A DNA stretch of 64,000 bases from Shewanella electrodiphila (lineage in GTDB: Bacteria > Pseudomonadota > Gammaproteobacteria > Enterobacterales > Shewanellaceae). Every line of letters starts with the position of its first letter. Position 1 is the stretch's first letter. Shown here one piece after another: positions 1-8,638 of the stretch. Under the pieces are notes generated by a model. The model worked only from the letters and a program-made list of their open reading frames with translations. It had not been told where the DNA came from and ran no database searches. Made by a program: the position numbers and the translations under genes. Where the stretch lies: the NCBI RefSeq assembly GCF_023283985.1, contig NZ_JAKIKU010000016.1, positions 29,100 to 93,099 of the forward strand. The letters are read 5' to 3'.

Positions 1-81
1 TACAAAAACGAAATAATGTGTTTTGTTTATAAAAGCTTATGAATTGAGCAACATTTTTTTCATTTCTACTGGCCTAAAAAC

Positions 82-112
82 AAAAAGCCTTTAACGTTTC
101 CGTTAAAGGCTT
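82..112 (-). terminator. Rho-independent terminator of fabB
   Basis: A perfect 12-bp stem (AAGCCTTTAACG and its complement) with a 4-nt loop. On the minus strand it is followed by a T-rich run, and it lies about 35 bp past the fabB stop codon. Confidence 0.85.
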
Positions 113-146
113 CAAATCTAATTTGGCATGAGCTCAAATAATAAGA

Positions 147-1358
147 CTATTTATATTTGCGCATCACTAACGTGGCGTTCGTGCCACCAAAACCAAAGCT
201 ATTGCTCATCACAGTCGTTAGTTCAGCATCACGATATTCTGTGACTAATGGAATGCCAGCCGCTTTCTCATCCGGCGTATCAATATTGATACTTGGGGCG
301 ATAAAGCTGTTTTCCATCATCATTAAGCTATAAATCGCTTCATGAACACCTGCAGCGCCTAAAGCATGGCCTGTCATTGATTTAGTTGAAGCAACTGGCG
401 GCATGTTTTCAGGGAAAACTTCATGCAATGCTTCAAGTTCACGTACATCACCCACTGGGGTAGATGTACCGTGAGTATTGATATAATCAATTGGCGTATC
501 AACATCAGCTAAAGCCATTTGCATACAACGCACAGCGCCTTCACCAGATGGAGCTACCATATCGTAACCATCAGAAGATGCACCGTAACCAATAATTTCG
601 GCATAGATTTTAGCGCCACGGGCTAATGCGTGTTCTAACTCTTCAACAACAACGATTCCGCCGCCGCCAGAGATAACAAATCCATCACGGTCTGCATCGT
701 ATGTACGCGATGCTTTTTCTGGCGTGTCATTGTACTTAGTTGATAACGCGCCCATTGCATCAAACCCCATAGTCAGGGTCCAATCTAATTCTTCAGCACC
801 ACCAGCAAATACCATATCTTGCTTACCCATTTGGATAAGTTCTGCCGCATGGCCGATACAGTGAGCTGATGTCGCACAAGCTGAACTGATTGAGTAGTTC
901 ATGCCTTTAATTTTAAATGGCGTTGCTAAACATGCACTCGCCGTACTCGCCATAATGCGCGGTACAATATATGGACCTACACGTTTAACGCTTTTTTCGC
1001 GTAACGTATCTGCCGCTTGAACTTGGTTTTTAGAAGAAGCACCACCCGTGCCGACAACTAAACCCACACGATGATGAGAATATTGCTCTTCTGTTAAATT
1101 TGCATCACTGATTGCTTCTTGCATCGCAATGTATGCGTATGCTGCTGCATCACCCATAAAACGTAACGCTTTACGGTCAATGTGATCTGCTGGGTTTAAT
1201 TTAATATCGCCCCACACATGACTGCGTAATTTCATTTCTTCGAATTGGTCAGAATGGGTAATACCACTGCGTCCAGCTTTTAGTGAATCTGTCACTTCTT
1301 GCTTGTTATTACCGATGCTTGAAACAACACCTAAACCTGTTATTACGACTCTTTTCAT
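147..1358 (-). CDS. fabB: 3-oxoacyl-[ACP] synthase I (beta-ketoacyl-ACP synthase I)
   Basis: Condensing enzyme of type II fatty-acid synthesis in the cytosol. It extends acyl-ACP with malonyl-ACP and is the isozyme needed for elongating unsaturated intermediates. The 403 residues match the usual FabB length of about 406 and are collinear with E. coli FabB as recalled. The nucleophile Cys lies in SACATS (about residue 161), and the two catalytic His lie in NTHGTSTPVGD and in STKSMTGHALGAAG. The C-terminus NSFGFGGTNATLV is typical of the family. It is transcribed alone, divergently from mnmC, and ends at a clear terminator. The 135-bp divergent region holds a weak FadR-like half site. Confidence 0.97.
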   Translation of the reverse strand: MKRVVITGLGVVSSIGNNKQEVTDSLKAGRSGITHSDQFEEMKLRSHVWGDIKLNPADHIDRKALRFMGDAAAYAYIAMQEAISDANLTEEQYSHHRVGLVVGTGGASSKNQVQAADTLREKSVKRVGPYIVPRIMASTASACLATPFKIKGMNYSISSACATSAHCIGHAAELIQMGKQDMVFAGGAEELDWTLTMGFDAMGALSTKYNDTPEKASRTYDADRDGFVISGGGGIVVVEELEHALARGAKIYAEIIGYGASSDGYDMVAPSGEGAVRCMQMALADVDTPIDYINTHGTSTPVGDVRELEALHEVFPENMPPVASTKSMTGHALGAAGVHEAIYSLMMMENSFIAPSINIDTPDEKAAGIPLVTEYRDAELTTVMSNSFGFGGTNATLVMRKYK

Positions 1359-1429
1359 TTTTTGCTATCCATTTTGTACGTGTCAGTACCTAATTTTGCT
1401 GCCGCAATGATATCCGCTTTAGACGAATA

Positions 1430-1446
1430 AAGTGGTCAGCTTTCAG
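1430..1446 (+). promoter_or_regulatory. Weak FadR-like site between fabB and mnmC
   Basis: AAGTGGTCAGCTTTCAG carries the half site TGGTCAG of the FadR operator (core TGGTCnGACC), but the other half is poor. The position, about 75 bp upstream of the fabB start, would suit the activation of fabB by FadR known in enterobacteria. Weak candidate only. Confidence 0.25.
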
Positions 1447-1493
1447 TAAACATAGGTAAAATAATCTCAATAAAACCAATTTGAGTATGAGCT

Positions 1494-3656
1494 TTGACCC
1501 AATTAACCACTGACTTCCCTATAGTTACCCGAGATTGTGCATCAATATCGGCCAATTTTCCAAGTAGTTACTGTCAAAACCCTGATTATGCAGCAAGCAT
1601 AAGGCATTATTATGAAAGTGTCTTGTCTCATAAGCCAATCTCGAGCAAAACCCTGTGTATTGGGCAAATTGGGCTCGGAGTTGGTATGGAGGCCATGCTA
1701 CTTTGGCAATTATCTGAACAATTTAATCAAACAATACACTTAAATGTTTTTGAACATTATGGCTTAAATGCATTTGAGCTCGTTCAGTTAATGACGCTTG
1801 CTGATAGTGAAATCAGCCAATCATCACATTGCTTTCATCGCTATGCTCAGCTACTGCAAAATGCATGTATTGCTAATATAGATGGTTGTCAGCGACTCAG
1901 TTTCAATCGCGGTCAATTTATCATCGACTTATACTTTGGTGATTATGCCCGCAACGCTCAGAGCTTGCCATTCAGTCAGCAAGGTCAAATAAGCCATTGG
2001 CATTGCTTACCTCATACGACTGAAGCGGCGTATTTTGATCAACACCTAACAGAAAAACTTTTCTGGCAAATGGGTCGAATAAGTCTAGATAATGCCAATG
2101 TTTACGCTTTTGATGCTAATGCAAACTCCAATAAACTAGCACCACTTACACGGCTCACAGGCTTTAATCTTGTTTCTAGCCCAGAAGCTATTAAGGCGAA
2201 TGAACAGACCAGAATGCTGCAAGAGATCCCTTTATGTGAGCGCAGAGCATTACGTCAGTCTTTGCAAAGTGAATATGCCTATTCACTGCCTTCAAGTGCT
2301 TTTGTCACAAACGACTTAACTGCGAGTGCTTTAGCTACAAGTGCTGTAACCGCAAGCTCAGATACAAACAATGTTAATGACTCAATTGCGATTATAGGCG
2401 GTGGCATTGCAGCAGCTCACCTTGCTTTGTCGCTGGCAGAGAAAGGAAAAAGTGTCACAATTTACTGTAAAGACAAAATACTGGCTGATGGCGCTTCAGG
2501 TAACAAACAAGGCGCAATTTACCCGCTGTTAACCCCAGATAACAGCTTAATGAGCCAGTACTTCCAACAGGCCTTTTTGTATAGTCGTCGCCGCTTGCAA
2601 GAACTCACCGCTGCAGGGCATCAAATCGACCATCAATTTTGTGGCGTACTGCAAACAGGCTTTGATGAAAGAAGCGACGCGAGATTAAATAAAATAATTG
2701 ATGGTCAAGATTGGCCAAGTGAAATTGCATTTGCCGTTAGCCCACTTCAAGCCAATAACATTGCCAAGATTCAAATCGACAAGCCAGCATTTTATTACCC
2801 ATTAGCAGGTTGGATTTGTCCCCATGAATTTGCAAATGCGGCAATTAAGCAAGCACAGCAGATTGCCGCAAGTAAAGGTAATGAGGTGGTGGTAAAGCTA
2901 AATTGTGAGATTTCAGCATTAACTAAATCAGGAACGAATTGGCGATTAACCTCGACTGAGCATAATGAAGTAAGTAAGCAACATTATGAACATCCCGAAG
3001 TTGTTGCAGCATCTGGGGCCCAGTTAACGGAGTTTACACAAACCCGTGCACTTCAAGTCACTGGGTTTCGCGGCCAAGTGAGCCATATCCCGTCAAAAGG
3101 TAAACTGGCCGAATTAAAAACGGTGATTTGTGCTCATGGTTATCTCACCCCTGAAAATAATCAACATCATTGTGTAGGGGCAAGTTACGTCAAGTCACCT
3201 GAAAACCTTGATTACTGCCCTGATGAACAGTTAGAAAATGCCCAAAAAATGCAACATAGCTTTCCAGACAGAACATGGGTTAATGACATAGATGTTTCAG
3301 ATGAAAATGCAAGAGTCGGCGTGCGAATGGTCACCCGCGATCATTGCCCTATGATGGGATTAGCTCCGGATATAGATGCGATCTTCAAGCGCTATAATAC
3401 TGAACCATTAAAAGACCATCAGCTTACCGTTACAAGCCGAAAATTTTGGCGGCATCAACCTGCACCATCTCATCAAGGCTTATATGTATTAGGCGGTTTA
3501 GGCTCAAGAGGGTTAAGTTCTGGGCCATTAGCTGCAGAAGCATTAGCATCTATTATTTGCGAGCAAACGCCTCCCATCAGTTACGATATGTTTGCCATGC
3601 TCAATCCAAATAGAATGTGGTTAAGAAAATTGCTTAAAGGCAAATCGCTAATCTAA
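1494..3656 (+). CDS. mnmC: tRNA mnm5s2U34 biosynthesis protein MnmC; FAD domain intact, methyltransferase domain decayed
   Basis: In E. coli MnmC a C-terminal FAD domain removes the carboxymethyl group from cmnm5s2U34 of tRNA and an N-terminal domain then methylates the product. Here the FAD domain is intact: IAIIGGGIAAAHLA at about 298-310, then ASGNKQGAIYPLL, and LGGLGSRGLSS near the end. The N-terminal domain keeps GLGVG (60-64) and LYFGD (146-150) but lacks the catalytic DGFAPAKNPDMW block; residues 167-182 read ISHWHCLPHTTEAAYF. A low-complexity Ala/Ser/Thr linker (275-295) joins the domains. The start is TTG at 1494, because an in-frame stop lies at 1488 and the next Met (residue 65) falls inside the domain. 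Likely operonic with the next gene, 30 bp downstream. Confidence 0.9.
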   Translation: MTQLTTDFPIVTRDCASISANFPSSYCQNPDYAASIRHYYESVLSHKPISSKTLCIGQIGLGVGMEAMLLWQLSEQFNQTIHLNVFEHYGLNAFELVQLMTLADSEISQSSHCFHRYAQLLQNACIANIDGCQRLSFNRGQFIIDLYFGDYARNAQSLPFSQQGQISHWHCLPHTTEAAYFDQHLTEKLFWQMGRISLDNANVYAFDANANSNKLAPLTRLTGFNLVSSPEAIKANEQTRMLQEIPLCERRALRQSLQSEYAYSLPSSAFVTNDLTASALATSAVTASSDTNNVNDSIAIIGGGIAAAHLALSLAEKGKSVTIYCKDKILADGASGNKQGAIYPLLTPDNSLMSQYFQQAFLYSRRRLQELTAAGHQIDHQFCGVLQTGFDERSDARLNKIIDGQDWPSEIAFAVSPLQANNIAKIQIDKPAFYYPLAGWICPHEFANAAIKQAQQIAASKGNEVVVKLNCEISALTKSGTNWRLTSTEHNEVSKQHYEHPEVVAASGAQLTEFTQTRALQVTGFRGQVSHIPSKGKLAELKTVICAHGYLTPENNQHHCVGASYVKSPENLDYCPDEQLENAQKMQHSFPDRTWVNDIDVSDENARVGVRMVTRDHCPMMGLAPDIDAIFKRYNTEPLKDHQLTVTSRKFWRHQPAPSHQGLYVLGGLGSRGLSSGPLAAEALASIICEQTPPISYDMFAMLNPNRMWLRKLLKGKSLI

Positions 3657-3686
3657 TCGATGGCGATTATTCCAAAGGAATGACAG

Positions 3687-4151
3687 ATGAGCACGAACAA
3701 TGAAAAGATACATCAAGCTTATTTAGGCGAGCTATACGGCATTGCCTTTTTTAGTTTACTGCAAAATGTTGAAGAAGATGAACGGCGAATAGAACTCTGG
3801 AAGAAACTGGTTGAAGTAGAAACTATCACTGCTGAGTTACTGTTATCTCACTTACTCAAGCAGACGGAGCGATTCAGCTTTCCTGTCGAAACCATGACAC
3901 AAAAAGGCCATGATGACGCACAAAAATGGCTTGATTTGTCATGGACAGAATTACTGCAAACTTTGGTTAATTGGGTAATCCCTTACGAAGAAGAGTATCG
4001 TCAATGGGCAACAGATTGCACTGAGCATAATAAGATTTTTGATTTAATTGCAGCCCATGAAACCGCTATTCTAGATTGTTTCCGGGCTGAATTAGCACAA
4101 AAAAATGGCCAAGTAGAACTTGACCATTATATTAAGCAGCTTATTCATTAG
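3687..4151 (+). CDS. Conserved hypothetical helical protein, possibly ferritin-like
   Basis: A soluble, acidic, all-helical protein of 154 residues with no signal peptide or membrane segment. I do not recognise the family. The spacing of acidic residues and His on amphipathic helices (GELYGIAFF near 14-22, VEVETITAELL near 42-52, YEEEYRQW near 100-107, AAHETAILDCFRAEL near 122-136) is reminiscent of four-helix ferritin-like proteins such as the MiaE/Coq7 group, but no strict ExxH pair is evident, so this is only an idea. It has a good ribosome site (AAAGGA) and starts 30 bp after mnmC, which suggests cotranscription and perhaps a tRNA-related role. Confidence 0.7.
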   Translation: MSTNNEKIHQAYLGELYGIAFFSLLQNVEEDERRIELWKKLVEVETITAELLLSHLLKQTERFSFPVETMTQKGHDDAQKWLDLSWTELLQTLVNWVIPYEEEYRQWATDCTEHNKIFDLIAAHETAILDCFRAELAQKNGQVELDHYIKQLIH

Positions 4152-4173
4152 AGTGTGCTTAATTCATTAGCGA

Positions 4174-4209
4174 GCGCTTAGTTTATTAAACAGCATGTAG
4201 ACTAAGCGC
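4174..4209. terminator. Inverted repeat between convergent genes, weak terminator candidate
   Basis: A 9-bp stem (GCGCTTAGT and its complement) with an 18-nt loop lies between the convergent ends of the helical protein and the RNA methyltransferase. There is no T-run, so termination here is a guess. Confidence 0.3.
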
Positions 4210-4229
4210 CTAGTTAGCTCAAATTAGTG

Positions 4230-4775
4230 CTATTTCTTCCACGTTTTGACTTTAGTGCGATTATTATTATCTCGACTTTCGCGGATCAGTTCATCATCCG
4301 CTGCGATTTGTGCACTTTTAGCCAGTCGATCATATAACAATACATTGACTGAGGCCGCTAAATTCATACATCCCACCGTTGGCACATAAACCACCTCATC
4401 TGCAGCATCAATAATTTGCTGCGGAATGGTGCCATCTTCAGGGCCAAAGATATAAAAAGCATCTGCAGGATGTTCAAATAACGGCAACGGTGTTGCGCCA
4501 ACCACTAAATCAACACAGATTATTTTAGCGTTTTTGGGGGCTTGTTCTAGCAACGATTCCACCCTTGTTAACGGGATCGTTTTGGCTGCATTTTTAGTAT
4601 CAACATCATATTGTGCTTCACCTGAGCGAGCCGCCAATTCATAACGATTACCCGTATAAAATACCGCATTCGCTTGATAACAACCTGCTGCGCGCATAAT
4701 CCCACCCACATTTACAGGTGTTTTAGGATTAACCAGCCCGATTGAAGCTGTTGATATATTCTTTTGTTCTGTCAT
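4230..4775 (-). CDS. TrmH/SpoU-family RNA methyltransferase
   Basis: A SPOUT-fold, S-adenosylmethionine-dependent 2'-O-ribose methyltransferase of tRNA or rRNA; the target cannot be told from sequence. The three family motifs are present: NVGGIMRAAG (motif 1, with the catalytic Arg), YIFGPEDGTIP (motif 2) and CMNLAASVNVLLYDR (motif 3, cofactor knot). The reading frame extends 20 codons upstream to 4835, but that part overlaps yfcL. The Met at 4775 gives a 181-residue protein starting MTEQKNIST, 20 bp after the yfcL stop, and is preferred. It is the last gene of an apparent operon with the NAD-kinase-like gene and yfcL. Confidence 0.88.
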   Translation of the reverse strand: MTEQKNISTASIGLVNPKTPVNVGGIMRAAGCYQANAVFYTGNRYELAARSGEAQYDVDTKNAAKTIPLTRVESLLEQAPKNAKIICVDLVVGATPLPLFEHPADAFYIFGPEDGTIPQQIIDAADEVVYVPTVGCMNLAASVNVLLYDRLAKSAQIAADDELIRESRDNNNRTKVKTWKK

Positions 4776-4795
4776 GCCAATTCGCTTACTAATGC

Positions 4796-5071
4796 TTATT
4801 TTATATCGCTGATGATTTGACGTAATTGTTGCCAAGCCCTTTGCACTAAAGCAAAGTCGGCAGCTTCTAATTCATCATCTGCCAATGCTAAACAATCGAC
4901 CATTTTGTCATCTAGGGCATCAATACCGCTAAGTTGTTCTTGTTCAAGCTGAGAAAAAACCACTGCAATATGACCCTGTAAGTAACCGCTGGCAAATAGC
5001 GCGTCATCATCACCATTGGCAACAGTGTGTTCAATCCAACCTTCTAAAGCTGCATCATACTTCTCTAACAT
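4796..5071 (-). CDS. yfcL: YfcL family protein
   Basis: A small acidic cytosolic protein of 91 residues and unknown function. It aligns with E. coli YfcL, recognisable from the shared block DDELFASGYLxGH near residues 22-34. In E. coli yfcL also sits beside fabB and mnmC, so the neighbourhood is conserved. It starts 3 bp after the stop of the NAD-kinase-like gene, implying translational coupling. Confidence 0.85.
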   Translation of the reverse strand: MLEKYDAALEGWIEHTVANGDDDALFASGYLQGHIAVVFSQLEQEQLSGIDALDDKMVDCLALADDELEAADFALVQRAWQQLRQIISDIK

Positions 5072-5074
5072 GGT

Positions 5075-6244
5075 CTAACTCTCCGATAAATCTGGGTTGG
5101 CAACTTGGTACATCACGTAATCGTGGTATCCAGTGGTAATTTTATAATAACCAGTAAGTGCACTATCTAATTCAGGGTCGCCACTATCCACAATTAATGG
5201 CCGTCCTTCAAGTGCTTTTAGCTTAGTTTTTGTTGCTAAGATAATAATATTGTCTTTTCCGACCTGCTTAATCAGCTCTGGCGAGAGTTGCTGATTACCA
5301 CGGCCAAGAATATGCCCCTGACCGCCAATTAAGGTAATGACTAACTTCGTCGGTTTATTAGTCGTCAATTCAAGTAACTGTTTAGCGGTGACATCAGCAG
5401 CAACCACTTGCTCATTCTGGATAACATCCACACCCAATAATGTGTTGTCTAGATTAAGCTCTTCCATTAACGCAGCAACCGTTGAGCCACTGCCAATGAT
5501 ATAAAGCTCATCTTCCATTTGATTAATAACATCAGCAGCGATATCAGCAAGCACTAACTCGTCGACCTCTTTACCGCCCATTTTAACTGCTTGAATATAA
5601 CGTGGCTCGGCAGGTACTAGCATTTCACCAAAGCGTTTCGCTTTAACTGTGCCTTGCCTAAATGCTTGCTCATCGATATCCATCACATCAGCCGTCATCA
5701 AGCTCACTAACTCGCCTTTAAGTAGCATATTGACTACCACACCAGCAGCATGCGGGGTTATCGCGTATACGCCAGAGTGAATCTTCACTCCAGCTGGCAC
5801 GCCAAGTACAGGTAAAGCGTCATCAACTACGGCAAAAATATCTCGCGCAGTACCGTCGCCACCGGCGAAAAGTAATAAATCGAGTGACTCGTTCATTAAC
5901 GCTTCTACTGTGAGTTGTGTATCTCGAGCGTGAGTAAGTTGATGATGTTGTGGTTGCTTATCTGGCGTCAAAGTCTCATTTGGCGCAGTCGAATGCACAC
6001 AGGTAACTGTAAACCCCATTTTCTGCGCGAGGTTTTGGCCCATATCACCGGATGCGGTAATGATATCAATTTGATCTTTAAACGGCTCAATTACGGCTAA
6101 TGCTTGTTCCATTCTTAAGTTAGCTTTTGGCTCTGCGCCCTTTTCAATTGCCAATTGCGCCACATTATCAGAACCTTTGAGGCCTACACTGCCTCCTAAT
6201 CCTGCTAATGGGTTAATAATCAAACCTAATCGAAAACGCTTCAC
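5075..6244 (-). CDS. ATP-NAD kinase-like (AcoX/NAD-kinase superfamily) protein
   Basis: A predicted kinase of the NAD kinase/diacylglycerol kinase fold. The family signature is LLFAGGDGTARDI at about 128-140, with the GGDGT nucleotide-binding motif. LIINPLAGLGG at the N-terminus and IIGSGSTVAALMEEL (about 250) are typical of the AcoX-like branch (COG3199), whose substrate is not established; it is not the housekeeping NadK. The longest frame starts with TTG at 6253, but the ribosome site AGAGGA abuts that codon. GTG at 6244 has good spacing and gives MKRFRLGLIINP, 389 residues. First gene of the operon with yfcL and the RNA methyltransferase. Confidence 0.85.
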   Translation of the reverse strand: MKRFRLGLIINPLAGLGGSVGLKGSDNVAQLAIEKGAEPKANLRMEQALAVIEPFKDQIDIITASGDMGQNLAQKMGFTVTCVHSTAPNETLTPDKQPQHHQLTHARDTQLTVEALMNESLDLLLFAGGDGTARDIFAVVDDALPVLGVPAGVKIHSGVYAITPHAAGVVVNMLLKGELVSLMTADVMDIDEQAFRQGTVKAKRFGEMLVPAEPRYIQAVKMGGKEVDELVLADIAADVINQMEDELYIIGSGSTVAALMEELNLDNTLLGVDVIQNEQVVAADVTAKQLLELTTNKPTKLVITLIGGQGHILGRGNQQLSPELIKQVGKDNIIILATKTKLKALEGRPLIVDSGDPELDSALTGYYKITTGYHDYVMYQVANPDLSES

Positions 6245-6327
6245 TGCAATCAATCCTCTTTCACTTTTCTAATGAATTTTAACAATGCTAGTTAAGTTAA
6301 TCTTATTCATGGGCAATATGTTATGTA

Positions 6328-7500
6328 TTAGCTTTTGACTTTCAAATATGGTTTTGGCTCACGAATAGCCAATGTAGCTAATAATGCTAACACAGCGCAA
6401 AAAGAAGCAAATAACCAAGTTTGACTAGCACCTGAACCATCACCCCAAATCATACCACTCACCCATATTCCAATCGCGCCGCCTAAACCAAAACTTAAGC
6501 TAGCATAGAGCGCTTGGCCTTTACTGCGATGCGCAATATCAAAATTACGATGAATAAACTGAATTGACGCTGCATGTGTTAAGCCAAAAGTGAATGCGTG
6601 AAGTGCTTGGCTGATGGACAATAGCAAAATATTATCTACGCCATATGCCAATAAGATCCACCTTACAACCGTAAAACCCATACTGACTATCAAGAGTAAT
6701 TTAACCCCAAACCGACCCAATAATCTTGGCGCAAGCATGAACATTAAAATTTCAACCACCACGCCAAAAGCAACGAATAAACCTGCTATGCCCTCGGTAT
6801 AACCTGCTTGTTTAAGGTATAAAACAAAAAAGCCATAAAAAGGCCCTACACTCATTTGCAGTAATATCGCTGATATAAGAAACCAAATGATAGAAGGAGA
6901 CAGTGTTAAAGGCGGTCTTGAGCCTACGTCAGCTAAGGACGCTCTATTATTGGGAAGTGCCAAAGCACATAAGAACATGCCGATAAAAAGTACCATCCCA
7001 ATTGAAGGGACAATTTCAGCACCGAACTCACTGATACAAAAACCTGCAATGATGACTAAGCAAATATACCCGACACTTCCCCAGCTACGTATTGCACCAT
7101 ATCGATGGGACTCATCCCCTAAACTTTCGAGCGTTATGACCTCAAGCTGAGCCAAAATCGCATTCCAAAAAAAGGTGTATACCATCAAACTGATAGCTAA
7201 ATAAGTGAGGCTGCCATCAAAGAAAAAGCTGACATAGGTAATCGCAGCGGCTGCAGAACCGAATTTAACTAACTCAGAACGCATACCGGTTCTATCGGCA
7301 ACCATAGCCCAAACATTGGGAGCAATAATTCGCGTTCCCATAAGGATTGCCATCAGAAAGCCAATCTCTTGGGCATTAAAACCTCGGTTATCAAAAAACA
7401 CACCAAGGTACGGAACCATTAAGCCAAGAATTGAAAAAAAGAAAAAGTAACAAGCGCTGAGCCAACGAACGTTAGGCTCAGCTGATGACGCATTAGGCAT
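6328..7500 (-). CDS. MFS transporter, HcaT/phenylpropionate-permease-like
   Basis: A 390-residue inner-membrane protein with about 12 hydrophobic segments. It resembles E. coli HcaT and the MFS_1-like group: an N-terminal WLSACYFFFFSILGLMVPYLGVFF segment, RYGAIRSWGSVGY in the middle (HcaT has a matching DYGKVRLWGSVAF), and GPFYGFFVLYLKQAGY in the second half. The substrate is unknown. Its ATG directly follows the aroC stop codon (TAAATG), so it is probably translationally coupled to aroC. Whether that means an aromatic or chorismate-derived substrate is speculation. Confidence 0.85.
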   Translation of the reverse strand: MPNASSAEPNVRWLSACYFFFFSILGLMVPYLGVFFDNRGFNAQEIGFLMAILMGTRIIAPNVWAMVADRTGMRSELVKFGSAAAAITYVSFFFDGSLTYLAISLMVYTFFWNAILAQLEVITLESLGDESHRYGAIRSWGSVGYICLVIIAGFCISEFGAEIVPSIGMVLFIGMFLCALALPNNRASLADVGSRPPLTLSPSIIWFLISAILLQMSVGPFYGFFVLYLKQAGYTEGIAGLFVAFGVVVEILMFMLAPRLLGRFGVKLLLIVSMGFTVVRWILLAYGVDNILLLSISQALHAFTFGLTHAASIQFIHRNFDIAHRSKGQALYASLSFGLGGAIGIWVSGMIWGDGSGASQTWLFASFCAVLALLATLAIREPKPYLKVKS

Positions 7501-8595
7501 TTATTTCATACCGATAACGGGAGTTTCAGAAACCACGTCCTGATTTTGTGCGCGATGGCGAAGTAAGTGATCCATTAATACAATTGCAAGCATTGCTTCT
7601 GCAATCGGCACAGCACGGATACCAACACAAGGATCATGACGCCCTTTTGTGACCACATCAGCCGTAGTACCTTGAGCAGTCATGCTTTGACCAGGAACTG
7701 AAATGCTTGAAGTTGGCTTAAGTGCAATATGAGCAACAATAGGTTGACCAGAAGAAATACCACCTAACACACCACCAGCATGGTTTGACTCAAAGCCTGC
7801 TGGAGACATTAAATCACGCCCCTCAGAACCTTTTTGGGTTACCACACCAAAACCATCACCGATTTCAACACCTTTAACAGCATTAATACCCATTAATGCA
7901 TGAGCAATATCAGCATCAAGACGGTCAAATACTGGCTCACCGAGTCCAACAGGTACGCCTGTTGCCGCAACGGTAATTTTAGCCCCGACTGAGTCACCTG
8001 ATTTTTTCAAATCACGCATGTACTCATCCAGTTGCTCTAATTTAGACGCATCAGGAAAGAAAAAAGCATTTTGTTCAACTTCATTTAAATCTACTGATTC
8101 TGCGCAAATAGGACCGAGCTGAGACATGTAACCGTTAATTTCGATACCATGAACTTGCTTTAAGTATTTTTTCGCTACAGCGCCAGCAGCAACACGCATT
8201 GCAGTTTCGCGGGCAGACGAACGTCCACCGCCACGATAATCACGTAAACCGTACTTTTGCTGATAAGTGTAATCAGCGTGGCCCGGACGGAATAAATCTT
8301 TGATATTGGAGTAATCTTGACTGCGCTGATCGGTATTTTCAATCAATAAGCCAATGGAAGTACCTGTGGTTTTATCTTCAAACACACCAGATAAAATACG
8401 CACCTCATCAGGCTCGCGGCGCGCAGTGGTATAACGTGAGGTACCAGGTCGGCGGCGATCTAAATCGTGTTGCATATCCTCAACGGTAAGTTCAAGACCT
8501 GGTGGGCAACCATCAATAATACAACCTAATGCAACACCATGACTCTCGCCGAACGTCGTCACGACAAAATTTTGACCTATGCTATTTCCCGACAT
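7501..8595 (-). CDS. aroC: Chorismate synthase
   Basis: Last step of the shikimate pathway: converts 5-enolpyruvylshikimate-3-phosphate to chorismate with reduced FMN, in the cytosol. The 364 residues match the family length. Seen motifs: GESHGVALGCIIDGCPPGL at the N-terminus, RPGHADYTYQQKYGLRDYRGGGRSSARET in the middle, and GRHDPCVGIRAVPIAEAM near the C-terminus, which contain the conserved signatures and catalytic His/Asp. Lies in a run prmB-aroC-MFS on the minus strand, as in many gammaproteobacteria. Confidence 0.98.
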   Translation of the reverse strand: MSGNSIGQNFVVTTFGESHGVALGCIIDGCPPGLELTVEDMQHDLDRRRPGTSRYTTARREPDEVRILSGVFEDKTTGTSIGLLIENTDQRSQDYSNIKDLFRPGHADYTYQQKYGLRDYRGGGRSSARETAMRVAAGAVAKKYLKQVHGIEINGYMSQLGPICAESVDLNEVEQNAFFFPDASKLEQLDEYMRDLKKSGDSVGAKITVAATGVPVGLGEPVFDRLDADIAHALMGINAVKGVEIGDGFGVVTQKGSEGRDLMSPAGFESNHAGGVLGGISSGQPIVAHIALKPTSSISVPGQSMTAQGTTADVVTKGRHDPCVGIRAVPIAEAMLAIVLMDHLLRHRAQNQDVVSETPVIGMK

Positions 8596-8638
8596 GCTAT
8601 CTGATTACCTCAACGTAATTTATTTTTTCTAATCGTTA

